A stretch of 27,062 bases of DNA from Paulinella micropora (GCA_009731375.1 BJOX01000022.1:408901-435962); one strand, 5' to 3'; counted from the stretch's first letter, positions 1-9,872 are shown. The notes: generated by a model not told the origin, from the letters alone. A program made the numbers and translations.

Positions 1-350
1 TGCGGGGGTGTCATTAGAGCCTATCGTCAATTCTTCGTAGTCCCCTCACGGGTGAGACGATGGAGGCGCATGTGCAGATTTGCATCAGCCATTGACAGAG
101 AAACACTATTATTATCATTTATTATTATTATTATTAAATTATTACTTTTCAACTTTCAAGTTCTTTTGAATCGGCTTTACGCAAACACTGTGAAAGTTTT
201 ATTACTAGTCACCTAATATTAATAATAAAATATTTGCCACTCAGGCTGAGTATTACAACTCAGTAGTAGTTGTCACGGAACTTTGAAAAAATTTGAAAAA
301 CTTGAAAACTTAAAAACTCATTAATATTAAAAAAAATTTAAAACTCTACC
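1..350. repeat. AT-rich flank with a dispersed-repeat end and (ATT)n tract
   Basis: No gene is visible here. Bases 81-117 match 21513-21549 almost perfectly (one difference seen by eye), and both copies then run into ATT trinucleotide repeats with the same interruption (ATTATTATCATT). That is the pattern expected of the 3' end of a dispersed element with a simple-sequence tail, such as a SINE or a LINE. A third, more distant relative ends at about 22340-22360. From about 180 to 350 the sequence is A/T-rich and unremarkable, up to the 5' LTR. The element type is inference; the shared sequence is directly seen. Confidence 0.6.
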
Positions 351-578
351 TGTAGGCATCACCCCCGGATAGCCGGTTAAAAATGCCTTTTCCTGGTGAC
401 AGGTGCACCAGCTTGTTTTTCAGTATTATTTGTCCGGATTGGACCTGATGCCATTTTATTCCTGGTCTGTTGCCGTTTTCCTTTTTGGCTTCACTGAGCT
501 AATATAACGAGACATCATTCTCATTTTTTGAGGACTGTGTTTGGTTGTATTACAGACTTTTTACGAGCTATCGTTGGG
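351..578 (+). repeat. 5' LTR (left end defined, right end uncertain)
   Basis: This segment is repeated at 10719-10947. The left end is placed at the TG dinucleotide where similarity to the 3' copy begins; a start three or four bases earlier (tac or tacc) is possible because those bases are also nearly shared. The true right end is unknown because the 3' copy runs into a gap at the equivalent of about 578. A TATAAC motif at about 503-508 is a candidate core promoter; the 3' copy reads TACAAC there. I could not identify a convincing primer-binding site downstream. Confidence 0.9.
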
Positions 579-1373
579 GGCATTACATTTGGAGTCCACA
601 TCACTAGGGTGATTTCTTTCTGCTTTGCCACACAGGCAACAGAGTGAATTTTCACTGACCTGTCTCACACGGGGACGTCAGACGAAAACAAATACTCCAA
701 CACAGCTCCCTCATAACTCTTTCACAAAACAAATAATTTGATTGGTCTCAAGCAGGTGTCTCGTACCCTCTAGCCCAATCAGTATCTGTGTGCTCACAAG
801 GAGACATCAGATACAAACTCTCTGTCGTTCTTGCTGTTCTCACACAGAGACCAAGAAGAAGGAGGTGGACAGAAGAGTGAAGGAACACACACAAAACACA
901 AACAAGCATAGGGACAGGAGCACAACACTCTACCCTTCTAGTTTGTGCATTTATCTGCATTATCTCACACATACGTCAGAGTATTTTTGCAAATCTCTGA
1001 TCGTTTTCTAAAGGTAGGTCTGAGAACCTATCCGACCGACTGTCGACTTCTCAAGGAGAGCTTTTCTAGCTTCTCTATTACTATCTGTGTGTAGGTCCAA
1101 GTGCCTCATACTAGATACAATATAGAAAAGAAGGAGGAGAAAGTAATCTGAGTAAGGAGAACAAGAAATCGGAGAAAGTCTCAAAGACTATTTTTCTCAA
1201 ACAAAAACAAACATACAAACAGTGTTTCATAGAGGACAGGGAATCTTATCCTACCCTCTCTATTAGTTTCTCTCTTCACTAGTCAATCGACTGAAGGAGG
1301 AACAGAACACAAACGAACAAAAACCAAACATAGGAGCTGACACTGTCCTCCTGTTGATCACTACTACGACATC
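579..1373 (+). other. Retrotransposon leader / 5' untranslated region, with unknown LTR remainder
   Basis: Nearly 800 bases separate the last LTR base that can be confirmed from the gag ATG. The stretch includes the remainder of the 5' LTR, presumably the primer-binding site, and the untranslated leader. The last 300 bases before gag are purine-rich (agaagg and aggaga runs). Short open frames here (for example 742-1011) have no recognisable content and I do not call them genes. Confidence 0.6.
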
Positions 1374-4067
1374 ATGTCGACAGAGACCGCCGAAGTGAGT
1401 GAATTCTCGGAGGCAGATCAAAGAAGAGAAGAAGAAGAAGCAGGAGGAGGAGGAGGAAGAGGATTGAATGAAGGAGGAGGAGGAGGATTGAATGAAGGAG
1501 GAGGAGGAGATGAAGGAGTAGGAGGAGGAGTAGAAGAGGGCTGGGATGATGAAGGAAGATATGGAGGAGACGAAGATGAAGGAGGATTTGAACAAGAAGA
1601 GACGGGAGGAGGAGGAGCATATGGTAATCCCTTACCACCTGCCTACACGGGAGGAGGAGGACGAAAAATGATCGACTTGATTCATAGTGATGGAGAGGAG
1701 ATCACAGTGGAGGAACAACAGTGGGTGCAAGACCACTATGACCTCACTAAAGAAGAGTTTGATAACAAGATGGGGGTAGAGAAGGATACCTATGTGTGGA
1801 TCCCTCAGGATCAAAGAAGAGAGAAAAGTCGTGCTAAAAAGGATGTCTATATCCTATTATCAAACACAGCACAGCTCCTCGGCAAACTGGTCTCTGATCC
1901 AGAAGAGAGAAAGAAGATACAGCATATCAAGTTTGGGGACACACACACCCACCTTGAATTACTCGATGCTATCTTTGGGGTGTACACTCAAACCCTGATT
2001 TGGGAACGTACATACGGCCCACGATGTGAGGGTTACCTCCAGTACACAAACCCAAGAGCAACGGCCAGATTCCTCGCGACTGGTCAGGAGGCAGTCGATG
2101 TAACAAAAATGAAGACCAATCTGGGTTCGAAAAACTCGAGTGGCATATTTCATTTTTTTACAATGGAAATAAAGGCCTTGGAGGAGGGGAAGGCAGAGAT
2201 GGAAAAAAGCATTAAGGCAGCAGGAGAAACTCATCCTGTGATTGATGAGTTAGAGAAGACCGACAGAGTTCTGACCAAGATCAGACTGTTGATGGGTGCG
2301 TTACTGCACAAGGAGGCATGGAAGAGATGGATTCCTACCAAGGATCACTCTGTCCTTAAATCACTTAGTAACGCACCACCGGTCGCCAACAAAGCAGGTG
2401 TTGACCAATATGTGGAGAAATATAATTTTCTCAGATCTGCTTCTGAATTGGTGGCCTTTATCACTCATGCTCAAAAGCTGGTGATATCTGAGAAGAAGAA
2501 GGCGAAAGAGAATGAGGAGTTCGAGAAGACGATGAGACTGGAAAGAATGAAAGCAAAAGTGAGTGGTGCAAAGACACACCCTCCGACATATTTGACCCCA
2601 CCAGCTCCTGCCCCACCAGCCCCTGCACCCTCGGGCTCAACTACGGTGGTGGTCACAAACACGGAGAAGAAGGACAGACAGAACATCATAAATGCCTTCA
2701 AGGGGAAGAAAGGAGGAGTGGCAAGTCTCATGCTATATGCCAAGACGAGCTCAGACAAAGACTCTGATGCTTCGCTTTTGAGCAAGCTCAAAGAGATCAA
2801 TGCCTGCATGAAGGCTTTTCCTTGCGACGAAACGCAGGAATACGAGGCCCTTGTTACTGTTTTTGACCAATCTCTAGTCTCGGAGGGATTTGATCTGACA
2901 CAGTACAAGTTTTTGAGAAAGAAGGAGGAGATTAAGAGAAACAATGCAACAGGCCTAGACGCTCAGTGTGAACTGGCGGTGGCCACACTCATTTCATATT
3001 TTCAATCTCATGGATACCAGCATCTCTGCACTGGTACTCTCATAGGATTTGAAATCTTTGAGACAGTGGCGATGAGTTTGAGGAGTGCTGTTGGCTTGGC
3101 GGCGACCCTTACGGAGGTAGTTTCCTCCTATGGGCTATTCTATGGCCGCAAGTCGATCATCCTCTATTTCTTTTCGGCGTTACACACAGTTAACCCGAGT
3201 AAGCTTACTCAGCTCATACAACAATGCTCGACGTTTAGCTCAGTGAAGTCCAAGAACTTCCTCGAGACACACGTGTTCGAAAATACGGTTCAAAGCGTTG
3301 CTCCGTCAGCACTGTTTCAAGAAGTGATGAGTGCATGCTCAAACATGGACTCGCTCACGGAGGCACATACGGCACAGGCAGGCGGTGTACCTGTTGGCGC
3401 ACAAGCCACGTACACAAACAGAGTTGCCGGTTGGAAGAGACAGAGAGAGCCAGACCTGAAGACCGCATGTTGGAGGTGGTTCGCGGGCTTGCAGTGTAAG
3501 GCACAGATGGAGAACAGAGACTGCTCTTTCAATCATGATAGGCAGAACCCAACAGCAAGGGCAAATTTTCTGAGCAGGACGGAAGGCAAGGAACCGGGCC
3601 TTTTCAATATGCTTCAGATTGCCGCTGTGAACGAAGGTTGGTATGCCAATATGTGTGATGATGAGGAGTTACGAGAGGCAATCATTACCTACATGAAGAG
3701 GATGAAGGAGAAGAAGGAGGAAAGGGAGAGACAAAAGAACTTAAAGGCCTCTCAAAGAGGACGAGAAGGAGGAGCAGGAGCAGGAGGACGAGGAGGAGGA
3801 GGAGGAGGAGGAGGAGGAGGAACATGGAGAGGAGCCTCGAGGTGGCAGGGAACCCCTCAGAGAGGAAGAGGAGGAGGTCGGGGATATACCCCTTATGGAG
3901 GGAGAGCTGTTCGAGCTCCAGCCCCCCCACCCAGAGGAGGAGGAGGCTCGTGGGCAAGCTCCAACCCAAATTTCGGTCGAGCTCAGGCCTACAACACTGC
4001 CTCGGAGACCGATACGTCATCCTACCCGGACACTACTCAAGGTAATCGTTTCGAGGTGGTGGAATGA
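1374..4067 (+). CDS. gag: Gag-like structural polyprotein of the Gypsy-type element
   Basis: This 897-residue ORF starts at an ATG with A at -3 and ends at TGA (4065-4067). Gag would assemble the cytoplasmic particle and bind element RNA. Visible parts in order: a Gly/Glu-rich low-complexity N-terminus (about residues 20-90); a long, mostly helical, charged middle that would hold the capsid-like region; a Pro/Ala-rich linker near residues 403-420 (PPAPAPPAPAP); more helical sequence; a Cys/His motif C699-X8-C708-X8-C717-X3-H721; a charged Lys/Glu stretch; and a Gly/Arg-rich tail (about 795-865, RGG-like) typical of RNA-binding disordered regions. There is no CCHC zinc knuckle of the usual CX2CX4HX4C form. 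The identification rests on position upstream of pol in the same frame and general composition, not on a recognised capsid signature. It is unusually long for a Gypsy Gag. Confidence 0.85.
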   Translation: MSTETAEVSEFSEADQRREEEEAGGGGGRGLNEGGGGGLNEGGGGDEGVGGGVEEGWDDEGRYGGDEDEGGFEQEETGGGGAYGNPLPPAYTGGGGRKMIDLIHSDGEEITVEEQQWVQDHYDLTKEEFDNKMGVEKDTYVWIPQDQRREKSRAKKDVYILLSNTAQLLGKLVSDPEERKKIQHIKFGDTHTHLELLDAIFGVYTQTLIWERTYGPRCEGYLQYTNPRATARFLATGQEAVDVTKMKTNLGSKNSSGIFHFFTMEIKALEEGKAEMEKSIKAAGETHPVIDELEKTDRVLTKIRLLMGALLHKEAWKRWIPTKDHSVLKSLSNAPPVANKAGVDQYVEKYNFLRSASELVAFITHAQKLVISEKKKAKENEEFEKTMRLERMKAKVSGAKTHPPTYLTPPAPAPPAPAPSGSTTVVVTNTEKKDRQNIINAFKGKKGGVASLMLYAKTSSDKDSDASLLSKLKEINACMKAFPCDETQEYEALVTVFDQSLVSEGFDLTQYKFLRKKEEIKRNNATGLDAQCELAVATLISYFQSHGYQHLCTGTLIGFEIFETVAMSLRSAVGLAATLTEVVSSYGLFYGRKSIILYFFSALHTVNPSKLTQLIQQCSTFSSVKSKNFLETHVFENTVQSVAPSALFQEVMSACSNMDSLTEAHTAQAGGVPVGAQATYTNRVAGWKRQREPDLKTACWRWFAGLQCKAQMENRDCSFNHDRQNPTARANFLSRTEGKEPGLFNMLQIAAVNEGWYANMCDDEELREAIITYMKRMKEKKEERERQKNLKASQRGREGGAGAGGRGGGGGGGGGGTWRGASRWQGTPQRGRGGGRGYTPYGGRAVRAPAPPPRGGGGSWASSNPNFGRAQAYNTASETDTSSYPDTTQGNRFEVVE

Positions 4068-4100
4068 CTGGAGGGGGAAGAAGAGAGGAAGGAGAAGACT
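4065..4100 (+). promoter_or_regulatory. In-frame UGA between gag and pol, probable readthrough site
   Basis: The gag stop TGA (4065-4067) is followed in the same frame by CTG GAG GGG GAA and further open codons straight into pol; no other stop interrupts 1374-9872. The first in-frame ATG of pol is only at 4248. UGA followed by CU is part of known leaky stop contexts, and same-frame gag-pol with one suppressible stop is the gammaretrovirus strategy. UGA also terminates pol (9870-9872) and the minus-strand gene at 11885, so reassignment of UGA is unlikely. That readthrough takes place is inference. Confidence 0.65.
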
Positions 4101-7100
4101 GTGAAGTTTAACCCTAAAGTCACAGTGCTTTCTAATGCTGTTGTGCAGACTGGGCCAACGCTTCCTCTATGTGAAAACAAAGATGTGGGTACACAGAGAC
4201 TGCAGCCCCAAGGTAGTCTCATACCCGTTCATACAGCACGGTTACCAATGATAACTGATGCAAATAGGAAGGCGAGACTTGCGATGGAGGCGAGGAGGCC
4301 AATGGCAGACGTATCGCCTCGGCCAAGCAAACAACCACGAACAGACTCAATGTCTACGGTCGCGGCGGGTGGCGAGCAAAAAGACAATGTGTGTACTCAA
4401 GTACCACAAGACAATGTCGCTCAAATAGTAAACGCACCAGTACCGCAGAATAATAAAAATGTTAATGAGGTGAAGCAGGAGGAGAAGAAGGAGGAGTTGA
4501 AAAACTTAGAGACAAGACTCCAAAATTTGGAACGTAAAGTTCTTGTTCTCGCAGCCAATATACACAGGCCCGATGCTCTGTGTTATACGGAACTTTATTG
4601 TGAAACATTGAAGACAATATTAAAAGTTGGTAATGATACGATGGCGAATATTAATATTGTCGGCCGGAAGTTTTTTAATCGATACCGGGACTGGGTGGAC
4701 GGAAATATGAAAAAGTCAACGGGCACTCTCAAAGGAGTGAGCAGCCGGACGGATATCACGGGAATCATCACACTGACCTTTAAATTGAAATCCGCACGAG
4801 TATACCGTATGGACCTCTATGTCGTCCCCGGTTACCACGGGTCAATATTACTATCGTATGACCAATTGGCTACGATGGGGGCTGTGATTGATTGCGCCGC
4901 ACGGCGAGTGATATATGGAGTAAAAAGAGGAGAAGAGAACGATATTGATCCCTTCAACGCTACTGACTCTTATGAGGCTTATGAGCTGAGTCTAGCGACG
5001 GATCACAAAAAGATGGCCATCGCACATGAGGCACTTGAGGTGTACGTTCACCCCCATGTCGTAAGACCGGATGAACTGTCCTGGACCGACAATTGGGAAT
5101 CCCAAGTGTGCACTGTCACAGTTCCGACATGCCATTGGGACAAAAAGTCTATTGATGACTTAATCGAGAAGCGAAAGGAGGAGATTATATGTGTCGCACA
5201 AAGAAGCCCGTCGTTGGCGAGATTCGCGGAAGGAGTAGGAACAGATGTCCATATTACTAACGGATACTGTTTCCATGCGAAAGTAGGAGAAGAAAAAAGG
5301 GAGGCGTTTGTACCAAGGAGAACGGGGCGAATCCCGGATACTCCACCAGAAACTATTAAAAGTTTTATTACTGATTTCTGGGGTGACGAGCCCACGTGGC
5401 CGCGTTCACTGTCTGAAGTGAAGAAATGCTTACGGACTTTATTCGAAAATAATAAGCCGTATACTATTATCCTGCCATATAATGAGAAGGCGATATGGGC
5501 GCAGGAAATAAGGGACCGGCTTATTGATCATCCTATACCGGTACCCTCTCGCAAGCAACAGCTAGTGGTGGCTTGTCGTATGGGAACTCGTGAGCAGAGC
5601 AGTGCATACAAGCGGAAGCTCAGAGACCTCGACAAGTTGAAATTGATACCGCAAGCATTCACATGCTTTGATGGTTTTTACACCCGTAAAGCTCCTTTGC
5701 AATACGCGAGACTCATTGACATGCTGGTGGAGCTCGGTAAAGATGATGAGCCGGACACGGTCACGTATGAAAAGACGGGCCTAGATGATGTCTCGGAAGA
5801 GGACTTAGGCTTGGAGGAGGACAGAGAACCCCTCAAGCAGCATAAGCAGATGTCTGATGAAGATTTTCAAGAGGCGGCGCGGAAAATATTGGAAGAAGGA
5901 GTAGGCACGGAGAAGGAGAAGGAGCTTTTAAAAGCCAAATTAGAGGCGAACAAGGAAATTTTTGACCCTCCACATGCAGGTGGTGTCAAGCCTGAAGATT
6001 TCACTGCGGTTATTTACAAAATACCGGGTGCGGAGCCGTCACCGGCACCACGAAGGGCGAATTTGAGTATACATGAGGCGAAGATAGCGGAGGAGCTAGC
6101 AAGACAGCTGCTCAATGAGGACTTTATTGAGAGATCAACATCCTCAATAGTCTCACAACCGAGAATAGTGCCGAAGCCAGGAGGAGAATGGCGCCTGACA
6201 GTTAACTATGCTCGTGTTAACAAGGTGCTGGAGGAAGAGAGAAATCCTCTCCCGACATTAGAAGAAGGAAGGAGAGTACTGCGGAATGCAAAATTCTATT
6301 CGGTCATTGACCTTAAGAATGGCTTCTGGCAGATACCACTGGAGGAAAAGTCCAGATGGCTGACGGCGTTTGTGGTGGGTATGGAAATATACCAATGGAA
6401 AGTGCTTCCGATGGGCCTCAAGCAAGCCCCAGGACTTTTCCAGAAGGCGATGCAGAAGATGTTGAGCAGTCAGTACGATGATTTGTCTGACGGTGGCTTT
6501 ATGAGAAGGCGGGGACAGAAGGCGGGAGAATATGCATTTTGCTATATCGATGACATTATCGTATACTCTAACACAATGGAGGAGCATATCGATCATTTGT
6601 CCGATATATTCAGGCGCATCGGAGCTTTTGGCCTGAAGTGCAATCTAAAGAAGTGTCAACTTGCCAAGACGAGTGTGACATACTTAGGGTACGAGATCTC
6701 CCATAATCGAGTCTCGATATCCAAAGAGAAGAGGGAGGAGATTATGAATCGACCGATACCGAAGAACCGCACTGAATTGCACTCATTCCTTGCGATGGCG
6801 CAATACTATAACCAGTTTATACCCAATTGGGGTGCAACACGGGCTAAAGGGGAGAAAATGATAGATTTTGGAGACTTTGAGAAGTGGGACGAAGAGGCTT
6901 TGCAAGCGTTTCATGCGCTCAAAGATCTCATTTACAAAGACCCGAAAGACGGAGGACTGGTGTTAACGATGCCCGACTTTACGAAACAATTCGTAGTCGA
7001 TACAGACGCATCTAAGTTTGCGATTGGGGCTGTATTACAACAAGAGGATGAGGAGAAGAAATTACGCCCAATCATGTTTATTAGTAGGAAGTTGTGTGCG

Positions 7101-9872
7101 GCGGAGAGAAACTATTGCACAAGGCAAAGAGAGGCGTTGGCGGTAGTATGGGCCCTCAAGAGGCTCAGAGAGTATTTGTGGGGAGGACCTCAATTTACTG
7201 TCAGAACTGATCATCATAACCTGTTATGGTTGATGAATCATGAACAGACGGGACGGCTGGCGCGGTGGCAAGCGTTCTTGTCTTGTTTCGATTTTACAAT
7301 GGTCCATCTACCGGGAAAGCGAAATGTGGTCGCTGATAGCCTCTCTAGGCTAGAGTTTAACTCAGAAGTATCGGCGTTGGTGTCCACGGTGGAGATGGAA
7401 GACTTGTCCACTGACAAGGTGTATGAGGTCAGCCACATTGAGGCGATGGAGATGGCGAGTGGAGTCCGATATGACCGCACAGGTCTACGGTACAGTCCAC
7501 AAGGCCCGGATCACGGGATATGTTGTGAGCTACATACCCAGGAGGACGCTGAGTGGTCCTATGAGGTATATGAGAATGCGAAGGCGAACATAAGAGAGGA
7601 AGAGGAGACGCAGGAAGTTTATGCGGAGCCTCCTCAAGAGCGGAGAAGTGACCTAGACGATGACCCGGAAAGAATCGGGGTACGGCTAGAAGATGGTACT
7701 ATCCATATAGCCTCGCCTACCGCATGGAGGCAACAACAGGCTCAAGATCCGGAGTTTAAAGAACTGATACAGTTATATCAGAACCCGGATGAGCTACGGA
7801 TGACGAAAGCGATCAAAGATCAGATGAAGGAGATGGGATGGAGAGATGGTCTACTGTGGTACAAGGGCCTTCACGGTCGCTATGCGTCACAGCCGGACAA
7901 ATGGACCCTTTGGGTACCGGAGAGTCTGAGACGATTTATATTTGTCGCAGCCCACAATTGCCCACTTTTGGCGCATCCGGGTCGACAACGAACTCATATG
8001 TTCGTAGCGAGGCGATTCTGGTGGAAGAAGATGAAGGAGGAGATAGATCAGGCGGTGGATGCATGCATCCCGTGCAAGATAAACAAAACACCACTGAAGG
8101 CAAATTTCGGCCTGATTGGCGAATTTCCTCTTCATGCGGGGATGTTTGAGTTTATACACATTGATCATGTGGGACCTTTCCCAGAATCGAAGGATGGTTA
8201 CAAATACCTCCTTACGGCTATTGACAGAGCCACCAACTATGTGTGGATCATCCCTGTCAAAGACGTTACCGGCAAGACGACGGCCGAGGCGCTGATCGAT
8301 AGGATCATCTCACAGATCGGAGTACCAAGAAAGATATGTTCTGATCGAGGCTCGGACTTTAATAACGAGGTCATCGACAAACTATCTAAGTATTACGGGA
8401 TGAAATGGCAATATGTTACTGCCTATAACCCGCGAGCAAATGGGAAAATCGAGCGGGTACACAGACCCCTCAAAGCCTCGCTAAAGATGTATTGCACGAA
8501 GAAGGAGAATCAAAGAGCATGGGTCGAGGCAGCACCATCATTTGCGTTTGCAATGAACTGTCTACCCTCTACGGCGTTAGGAGGCTCGAAGAGCTCAATC
8601 TCGCCATATCAGTTAGTATATGGGCGTGAGCCTGATATCCCGACTTCGCTCCTTCACCCAAAAGACACTTGGGCGGATGCGGATGAGTTGTTTGGGATGA
8701 GACTTAGAGTGAAGATGGAGGCGGAACAAATAGTCAGGGCGCATAGAGAGGCGGAGCGCCGAAAGACTGATGCTGAAGGGGTGCGACAAGCGCACTTGGA
8801 TCAGATCAAATTCCAGGTCGGGGATATTTATCATCCTCAGGTCCCGAAAGGAGTCAGCTCTAAGCTGTTCACTCACTGGAAAGGACCTTATCAGATTATG
8901 GAACAGACGGGACCTCTGAACTACAAGATCAGGGGTAGAGGGAAGGTGCAAATTGTGAATGTAAGAAGGCTGATTAAGTATGATCCCTTCTTACTGGAAG
9001 ATGAATCCGTTGAGGAGGCGTTAAAACGGATGAAGGATGATTTCAAAGAGGTGCCGCCCATCCACAAGGAGGCTGGCATAGACCAAGACGATGCTTATCG
9101 GGCACCGATAGCTGAGAAGGAGGAGAGTGAGGTGGACAGCAAGGAGAAGACTGACCGCATAAGCGCGGTGGGGACTCAGTCCAAGTCTCCGCGAGAGCAT
9201 AGCGGAAAGAAGGAGAAGATCACAGAGGCGCAGCTAAGGAGAGCGCGGAATGATCTTATCAACGACCAACCGAGGAAGGCGATGAGGTCGATGAGATCAA
9301 AGGACGTCCACCAGGAGGAGGAGGGGACGGACACTGACCCAAACGCGGGCAACGTTGAGATTGTCCATGAGCGATGGAAGGAAGGCGATGCGATAGCAAC
9401 CATCGCATGGGTGAAAAATGTTTTCTATCTGATGAGACCAGCGGAACAACATGTCGCTGATGACACTCTCTCAGACTTATACTTGATGCGGGTCGTGGCG
9501 GTCCCACGACAGATGCGTGTCACACGGACACTCAAAATATCATCAGCCGCAAAGATAGTACAACCGATACTCCAGTTCTGGAGAAGTATGGACCCGGTTG
9601 AGGATCCAAAGGCAAGACATTATCTGCCAGTATATAAAGACGCAAAAAGTCTCGAGACATGGGATGATACAATTACTCCCAGAGACAAGGATTACACTGC
9701 GTGGACCATTCAGACACTGCCAAGAGGAGTGCTTGATGTCCCTTTTGAATTATCGTTGGGCGGAATCCCTAATAAGATCTGGGACATTCTCGAACAGTCA
9801 AAGTTCGATCTGACTTTTGTTGGTGGTCCTCCACCAGGCAAAGAAATCCGCGCCAGACGACGAAGGCAGTGA
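4068..9872 (+). CDS. pol: Pol polyprotein: protease-like, reverse transcriptase, RNase H, integrase
   Basis: The frame is open from the codon after the gag UGA to TGA at 9870-9872; residues here are counted from 4101. About 1-165 is a charged linker. A retropepsin-like region spans about 165-275, but the expected D-S/T-G reads D179-T-M181. Reverse transcriptase (about 670-900) has NGFWQIPL, LPMGLKQAPGLFQ and Y815-I-D-D818. RNase H (about 955-1075) has VDTDAS with D969, REALAVVWAL and TDHHNLLWL. Integrase has an H/H/C/C zinc-binding region (LAHPGR, CIPC, about 1283-1325) and catalytic D1355, D1415 and E1451, the last two separated by exactly 35 residues. A GPY motif follows (KGPYQI, about 1595). 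The last 280-300 residues resemble nothing I know. Function: maturation, reverse transcription and integration of the element. The frame looks intact, so it could be active apart from the protease question. Confidence 0.95.
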   Translation: MEGEEERKEKTVKFNPKVTVLSNAVVQTGPTLPLCENKDVGTQRLQPQGSLIPVHTARLPMITDANRKARLAMEARRPMADVSPRPSKQPRTDSMSTVAAGGEQKDNVCTQVPQDNVAQIVNAPVPQNNKNVNEVKQEEKKEELKNLETRLQNLERKVLVLAANIHRPDALCYTELYCETLKTILKVGNDTMANINIVGRKFFNRYRDWVDGNMKKSTGTLKGVSSRTDITGIITLTFKLKSARVYRMDLYVVPGYHGSILLSYDQLATMGAVIDCAARRVIYGVKRGEENDIDPFNATDSYEAYELSLATDHKKMAIAHEALEVYVHPHVVRPDELSWTDNWESQVCTVTVPTCHWDKKSIDDLIEKRKEEIICVAQRSPSLARFAEGVGTDVHITNGYCFHAKVGEEKREAFVPRRTGRIPDTPPETIKSFITDFWGDEPTWPRSLSEVKKCLRTLFENNKPYTIILPYNEKAIWAQEIRDRLIDHPIPVPSRKQQLVVACRMGTREQSSAYKRKLRDLDKLKLIPQAFTCFDGFYTRKAPLQYARLIDMLVELGKDDEPDTVTYEKTGLDDVSEEDLGLEEDREPLKQHKQMSDEDFQEAARKILEEGVGTEKEKELLKAKLEANKEIFDPPHAGGVKPEDFTAVIYKIPGAEPSPAPRRANLSIHEAKIAEELARQLLNEDFIERSTSSIVSQPRIVPKPGGEWRLTVNYARVNKVLEEERNPLPTLEEGRRVLRNAKFYSVIDLKNGFWQIPLEEKSRWLTAFVVGMEIYQWKVLPMGLKQAPGLFQKAMQKMLSSQYDDLSDGGFMRRRGQKAGEYAFCYIDDIIVYSNTMEEHIDHLSDIFRRIGAFGLKCNLKKCQLAKTSVTYLGYEISHNRVSISKEKREEIMNRPIPKNRTELHSFLAMAQYYNQFIPNWGATRAKGEKMIDFGDFEKWDEEALQAFHALKDLIYKDPKDGGLVLTMPDFTKQFVVDTDASKFAIGAVLQQEDEEKKLRPIMFISRKLCAAERNYCTRQREALAVVWALKRLREYLWGGPQFTVRTDHHNLLWLMNHEQTGRLARWQAFLSCFDFTMVHLPGKRNVVADSLSRLEFNSEVSALVSTVEMEDLSTDKVYEVSHIEAMEMASGVRYDRTGLRYSPQGPDHGICCELHTQEDAEWSYEVYENAKANIREEEETQEVYAEPPQERRSDLDDDPERIGVRLEDGTIHIASPTAWRQQQAQDPEFKELIQLYQNPDELRMTKAIKDQMKEMGWRDGLLWYKGLHGRYASQPDKWTLWVPESLRRFIFVAAHNCPLLAHPGRQRTHMFVARRFWWKKMKEEIDQAVDACIPCKINKTPLKANFGLIGEFPLHAGMFEFIHIDHVGPFPESKDGYKYLLTAIDRATNYVWIIPVKDVTGKTTAEALIDRIISQIGVPRKICSDRGSDFNNEVIDKLSKYYGMKWQYVTAYNPRANGKIERVHRPLKASLKMYCTKKENQRAWVEAAPSFAFAMNCLPSTALGGSKSSISPYQLVYGREPDIPTSLLHPKDTWADADELFGMRLRVKMEAEQIVRAHREAERRKTDAEGVRQAHLDQIKFQVGDIYHPQVPKGVSSKLFTHWKGPYQIMEQTGPLNYKIRGRGKVQIVNVRRLIKYDPFLLEDESVEEALKRMKDDFKEVPPIHKEAGIDQDDAYRAPIAEKEESEVDSKEKTDRISAVGTQSKSPREHSGKKEKITEAQLRRARNDLINDQPRKAMRSMRSKDVHQEEEGTDTDPNAGNVEIVHERWKEGDAIATIAWVKNVFYLMRPAEQHVADDTLSDLYLMRVVAVPRQMRVTRTLKISSAAKIVQPILQFWRSMDPVEDPKARHYLPVYKDAKSLETWDDTITPRDKDYTAWTIQTLPRGVLDVPFELSLGGIPNKIWDILEQSKFDLTFVGGPPPGKEIRARRRRQ

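Noticed and set aside
579-800. Primer-binding site for the retrotransposon (several TGG positions, for example near 589 and 744)
   Set aside because: None is convincingly complementary to a known tRNA 3' end, and the LTR right end is hidden by the gap, so no site can be assigned.
4101-4103. GTG at 4101 as the true pol start
   Set aside because: The frame is already open from 4068, and GTG initiation is not expected in a eukaryote. Readthrough from gag explains the arrangement better.
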